Shown piece after piece: positions 59,501 to 64,000 of a stretch of 64,000 nt of DNA. Origin of the DNA: Xestospongia bergquistia. Taxonomy: Eukaryota; Porifera; Demospongiae; Haplosclerida; Petrosiidae. The position numbers and the translations under genes were made by a program. Numbering within the stretch: position 1 is the stretch's first letter; every line of letters begins with the position of its first letter. The notes under the pieces were generated by a model. That model saw only the letters and a program-made list of their open reading frames with translations. It did not search any database and had not been told where the DNA came from. Location: NCBI GenBank assembly GCA_963965975.1, contig OZ014425.1:2431501-2495500 (forward strand), in the 5' to 3' direction.

Positions 59501-62500
59501 GAGCGTTAATGCAAACTAACTTACTAAACTCTTAATAGCTGTTTATTTAGTTAGTGCCATAAAGTCCTTTAGACTGAGCAGTTTACTTTATAAACTTCTC
59601 TCAATAGTCTAAACCTTCTAAAATCTTTAACTTAAAGACTTTAGAGCGTTAATGCAAACTAACTTACTAAACTGTTAATAGCTGTTTATTTAGTTAGTGC
59701 CATAAAGTCCTTTAGACTGAGCAGTTTATTTTATAAACTTCTCTTAATAGTCTAAACCTTCTAAACTGTCTAACATAAAGACTTTAGAGCGTTAATGCAA
59801 ACTAACTTACTAAACTGTTAATAGCTGTTTATTTAGTTAGTGCCATAAAGACCTTTAGACTGAGCAGTTTACTTTATAAAGTTCTCTCAATAGTCTAAAC
59901 CTTCTAAAGTCTTTAACTTAAAGACTTTAGAGCGTTAATGCAAACTAACTTACTAAACTGTTAATAGCTGTTTATTTAGTTAGTGCCATAAAGTCCTATA
60001 GACTGAGCAGTTTACTTTATAAACTTCTCTCAATAGTCTAAACCTTCTAAAGTCTTTAACTTAAAGACTTTGGAGCGTTAATGCAAACTAACTTACTAAA
60101 CTGTTAATAGCTGTTTATTTAGTTAGTGCCATAAAGTCCTTTAGACTGAGCAGTTTACTTTATAAAAATCTCTCAATAGTCTAAACCTTCTAAAGTCTAT
60201 CACTTAAAGACTTTAGACCGTTAATACAAACAATCTTACTAAACTGTTAATATCTGTTTATTTAGTTAGTGCCATAAAGTCCTGTAGACTGAGTACTTTA
60301 TTTTATAAACTTCTCTCAATAGTCTAAACCTTCTAAAGTCTCTAACTTAAAGACTTTAGAGGTTAATGAAAACTAACTTACTAAACTGTTAATAGCTGTT
60401 TATTTACTTAGTGCCATAAAGTCCTTTAGACTGAGCAGTTTACTTTATAAACTTCTCTCAATAGTCTAAACCTTCTAAAGTCGTTAACTTAAAGACTTTA
60501 GAGCGTTAATGCAAACTAACTTACTAAACTGTTAATAGCTGTTTATTTAGTTAGTGCCATAAAGTCCTATAGACTGAGCAGTTTACTTTATAAAAATCTC
60601 TCAATAGTCTAAACCTTCTAAAGTCTTTTACTTAAAGACTTTAGAGCGTTAATGCAGACTAACTTACTAAACTGTTAATAGCTGTTTATTTAGTTAGAGC
60701 CATAAAGTCCTTTAGACTGAGCAGATTATTTTATAAACATCTCTCAATAGTCTAAACCTTCTAAAGTCTTTAACTCAAAGACTTTAGAGCGTTAATGCAA
60801 ACTAACTTACTAAACTGTTAATAGCTGCTTATTTATTTAGTGCCATAAAGTCCTATAGACTGAGCAGATTACTTTATAAAAATCTCTCAATAGTCTAAAC
60901 CTTCTAAAGTCTTTTACTTAAAGACTTTAGAGCGTTAATGCAAACTAACTTACTAAACTGTTAATAGCTGTTTATTTAGTTAGTGCCATAAAGTCCTTTA
61001 GACTGAGCAGATTATTTTATAAACTTCTCTCAATAGTCTAAACCTTCTAAAGTCTTTAACTTGAAGACTTTAGAGCGTTAATGCAAACTAACTTACTAAA
61101 CTGTTAATAGCTGTTTATTCACTTAGTGCCATAAAGTCCTTTAGACTGAGCTGTTTACTTTACAAAGTTCTCTCAATAGTCTAAACCTTCTAAAGTCTTT
61201 ATCTTAAAGACTTTAGAGCGTTAAAGCAAACTAACTTACTAAACTGTTAATAGCTGTTTATTTAGTTAGTGCCATAAAGTCCTTTAGACTGAGCAGTTTA
61301 CATTATAAACTTCTCTCAATAGTCTAAACCTTCTAAAGTCTTTAACTTAAAGACTTTAGAGCGTTAATGCAAACTAACTTACTAAACTGTTAATAGCTGT
61401 TTATTTAGTTAGTGCCATAAAGTCCTATAGACTGAGCAGTTTACTTTATAAAAATCTCTCAATAGTCTAAACCTTCTAATGTCTATAACTTAACGACTTT
61501 AGAGCGTTAATACAAAAAAACTTACTAAACTGTTAATAGCTGTCTATTTGGTTAGTGCCATAAAGTCCTGTAGACTGAGGAGTTTCTTTTATAAACTACT
61601 CTCAATAGTCTAAACCTTCTAAAGTCTCTAACTTAAAGACTTTAGAGCGTTAATGCAAACTAACTTACTAAACTGTTAATAGCTGTTTATTTACTTAGTG
61701 CCATAAAGTCCTTTAGACTGTGCAGTTTACTTTATAAACTTCTCTCAATAGTCTAAACCTTCTAAAGTCTTTAACTTTTAGAGCGTTAATGCAAACTAAC
61801 TTACTAAACTGTTAATAGCTGCTTATTTAGTTAGTGCCATAAAGTCCTATAGACTGAGCAGTTTACTTTATAAAATTCTCTCAATAGTCTAAACCTTCTA
61901 AAGTCTTTAACTTAAAGACTTTAGAGCGTTAATGCAAACTAACTTACTAAACTGTTAATAGCTGTTTATTTAGTTAGTGCCATAAAGTCCTTTAGACTGA
62001 GCAGTTTACTTTATAAACTTCTCTCAATAGTCTAAACCTTCTAAAATCTTTAACTTAAAGACTTTAGAGCGTTAATGCAAACTAACTTACTAAACTCTTA
62101 ATAGCTGTTTATTTAGTTAGTGCCATAAAGTCCTATAGACTGAGCAGTTTACTTTATAAAAATCTCTCAATAGTCTAAACCTTCTAAAGTCTTTTACTTA
62201 AAGACTTTAGAGCGTTAATGCAAACTAACTTACTAAACTGTTAATAGCTGTTTATTTACTTAGTGCCATAAAGTCCTTTAGACTGAGCAGTTTACTTTAC
62301 ACAAAATTCTCTCAATAGTCTAAACCTTCTAAAGTCTTTAACTTAAAGACTTTAGAGCGTTAATGCAAACTAACTTACTAAACTGTTAATAGCTGTTTAT
62401 TTAGTTAGTGCCATAAAGTCCTTTAGACTGAGCAGTTTATTTTATAAACTTCTCTTAATAGTCTAAACCTTCTAAAGTGTCTAACATAAAGACTTTAGAG

Positions 62501-64000
62501 CGTTAATGCAAACTAACTTACTAAACTGTTAATAGCTGTTTATTTAGTTAGTGCCATAAAGACCTTTAGACTGAGCAGTTTACTTTATAAAGGTCTCTCA
62601 ATAGTCTAAACCTTCTAAAGTCTTTAACTTAAAGACTTTAGAGCGTTAATGCAAACTAACTTACTAAAATGTTAATAGCTGTTTATTTAGTTAATGCCAT
62701 AAAGTCATATAGACTGAGCAGTTTACTTTATAAACTTCTCTCAATAGTCAAACCTTCTAAAGTCTTTAACTTAAAGACTTTGGAGCGTTAATGCAAACTA
62801 ACTTACTAAACTGTTAATAGCTGTTTATTTAGTTAGTGCCATAAAGTCCTATAGACTGAGCAGTTTACTTTATAAAAATCTCTCAATAGTCTAAACCTTC
62901 TAAAGTCTATAACTTAAAGACTTTAGAGCGCTAATACAAACAATCTTACTAAACTGTTAATATCTGTTTGTTTAGTTAGCGCCATAAAGTCCTCTAGACT
63001 GAGCAGTTTATTTTATAAAATTCTCTCAATAGTCTAAACCTTCTAAAGTCTCTAACTTAAAGACTTTAGAGGTTAATGCAAACTAACTTCCTAAACTGTT
63101 AATAGCTGTTTATTTACTTAGTGCCATAAAGTCCTTTAGACTAAGCAGTTTACTTTATAAACTTCTCTCAATAGTCTAAACCTTCTAAAGTCTTTAACTT
63201 AAAGACTTTAGAGCGTTAATGCAAACTAACTTACTAAACTGTTAATAGCTGTTTATTTAGTTAGTGCCATAAAGTCCTTTAGACTGAGCAGTTTACTTTA
63301 TAAACTTCTCTCAATAGTCTAAACCTTCTAAAGTCTTTAACTTAAAGACTTTAGAGCCTTAATGCAAACTAACTTACTAAACTGTTAATAGCTGTTTATT
63401 TAGTTAGTGCCATAAAGTCCTTTAGACTGAGCAGTTTATTTTATAAACTTCTCTTAATAGTCTAAACCATCTAAAGTGTCTAACATAAAGACTTTAGAGC
63501 GTTAATGCAAACTAACTTACTAAACTGTTAATAGCTGTTTATTTAGTTAGTGCCATAAAGACCTTTAGACTAAGCAGTTTACTTCATAAAGTTCTCTCAA
63601 TAGTCTAAACCTTCTAAAGTCTTTAACTTAAAGACTTTAGAGCGTTAATGCAAACTAACTTACTAAACTGTTAATAGCTGTTTATTTAGTTAGTGCCATA
63701 AAGTCCTATAGACAGAGCAGTTTACTTTATAAACTTCTCTCAATAGTCTAAACCTTCTAAAGTCTTTAACTTAAAGACTTTGGAGCGTTAATGCAAACTA
63801 ACTTACTAAACTGTTAATAGCTGTTTATTTAGTTAGTGCCATAAAGTCCTTTACACTGAGCAGTTTACTTTATAAAAATCTCTCAATAGTCTAAACCTTC
63901 TAAAGTCTATAACTTAAAGACTTTAGAGCGTTAATACAAACAATCTTACTAAACTGTTAATATCTGATTATTTAGTTAGTGCCATAAAGTCCTGTAGACT
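17501..64000 (+). repeat. Satellite array core, 143-bp monomers with higher-order variants, ~325 units, runs off the window
   Basis: The monomer is fixed by successive GAGCGTTAATGC words exactly 143 bp apart (for example 63,211, 63,354, 63,497, 63,640 and 63,783). All units are head-to-tail and forward. Each contains TCTAAAGTCTTTAA-C-TTAAAGACTTTAGA, a 29-nt palindrome with 14-bp arms. Variant classes recur: TTAATACAAAAAAACTTAC, a 7-bp deletion giving CTTTAACTTTTAGAGCG, AATCTTACTAAAC, AAAGTGTCTAACATAAAG, and 39-bp deletions that remove the palindrome (31,602, 42,280, 43,100). No open frame longer than about 60 codons exists in 46 kb, so it is non-coding. Function is unknown; centromeric or heterochromatic satellite is the usual setting for such arrays. 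Confidence 0.97.
42211..43848 (+). repeat. Tandem 819-bp higher-order unit in the satellite, two copies
   Basis: The variant phrase CTGTTTAATTAGTTAG starts at 42,211 and again at 43,030. Each is followed by the same series: a monomer with a 39-bp deletion (TCTAAACGCAAAC), GTTTGTTTACTTAGCGCC, a CTTCTCCCAATAG monomer, a GTCCTGCAGACTG monomer, and a TTTATTTTGTTAGTG monomer. The unit equals six monomers minus the deletion. The end of copy 2 is approximate. Confidence 0.85.

Noticed and set aside
15672..64000. Regular repeats that could be taken for a CRISPR array
   Set aside because: The whole 143-bp unit repeats, with no unique spacers, and the surrounding DNA has introns and eukaryotic transposons.
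15672..64000. CENP-B box or similar GC-rich protein site in the satellite
   Set aside because: The monomer has essentially one CpG (in GAGCGTT) and no TTCG....CGGG-like word.
1..64000. tRNA, rRNA or other structured RNA genes
   Set aside because: No cloverleaf with A and B boxes and no rRNA core words were seen; the satellite hairpin alone is not evidence of an RNA gene.

Overview
This is an AT-rich, intron-containing nuclear DNA window from a eukaryote, most likely an invertebrate animal. The evidence is remnants of pogo, piggyBac, Tc1/mariner-like and Ty3/gypsy-like elements, GT..AG splice signals and a very long satellite array. A sponge or cnidarian would fit the style of the pogo transposase, but I cannot name the species. 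No intact host gene is visible.

Layout. (1) 1 to about 7,430 is repeat-rich flanking DNA. It starts with the tail of a Ty3/gypsy-like open frame and two tandem LTR-like copies, then a degenerate CCCTAAA telomere-like tract, decayed exons of a permuted papain-like (YiiX/YaeF-type) hydrolase at 2,630-3,361, other coding-like fragments, microsatellites, and a minus-strand piggyBac pseudogene at about 5,150-6,060. (2) About 7,430 to 64,000 is one family of 143-bp satellite DNA. A diverged forward piece is followed by about 12 monomers in reverse orientation (7,743-9,470). The array then runs forward to the end of the window, with about 338 monomers from 15,672 onward. (3) Two DNA transposons sit inside the satellite edge, each flanked by a TA duplication. 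One is a 799-bp internally deleted element (9,649-10,447). The other is a 4,494-bp pogo-like element (11,178-15,671).

The pogo-like element is the most informative gene-bearing unit. On the minus strand it encodes a psq-type helix-turn-helix, a DD35D DDE domain, a lysine/glutamate-rich coiled tail, a tandemly duplicated 90-bp phase-1 exon and a last exon with a PHD-type zinc finger. It is dead: five in-frame stops and at least one frameshift interrupt it. Removing it and one TA restores a normal satellite monomer.

The satellite monomer carries a 29-nt palindrome with 14-bp arms. Diverged monomers lie at the array edge and homogenised ones in the core. Linked variant monomers recur in a fixed order, and duplicated blocks about 10.7 kb and 819 bp apart show higher-order structure. 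No RNA gene, CRISPR array or intact operon was seen. Several one-base frame slips could be real decay or assembly indels; the sequence alone cannot tell them apart.
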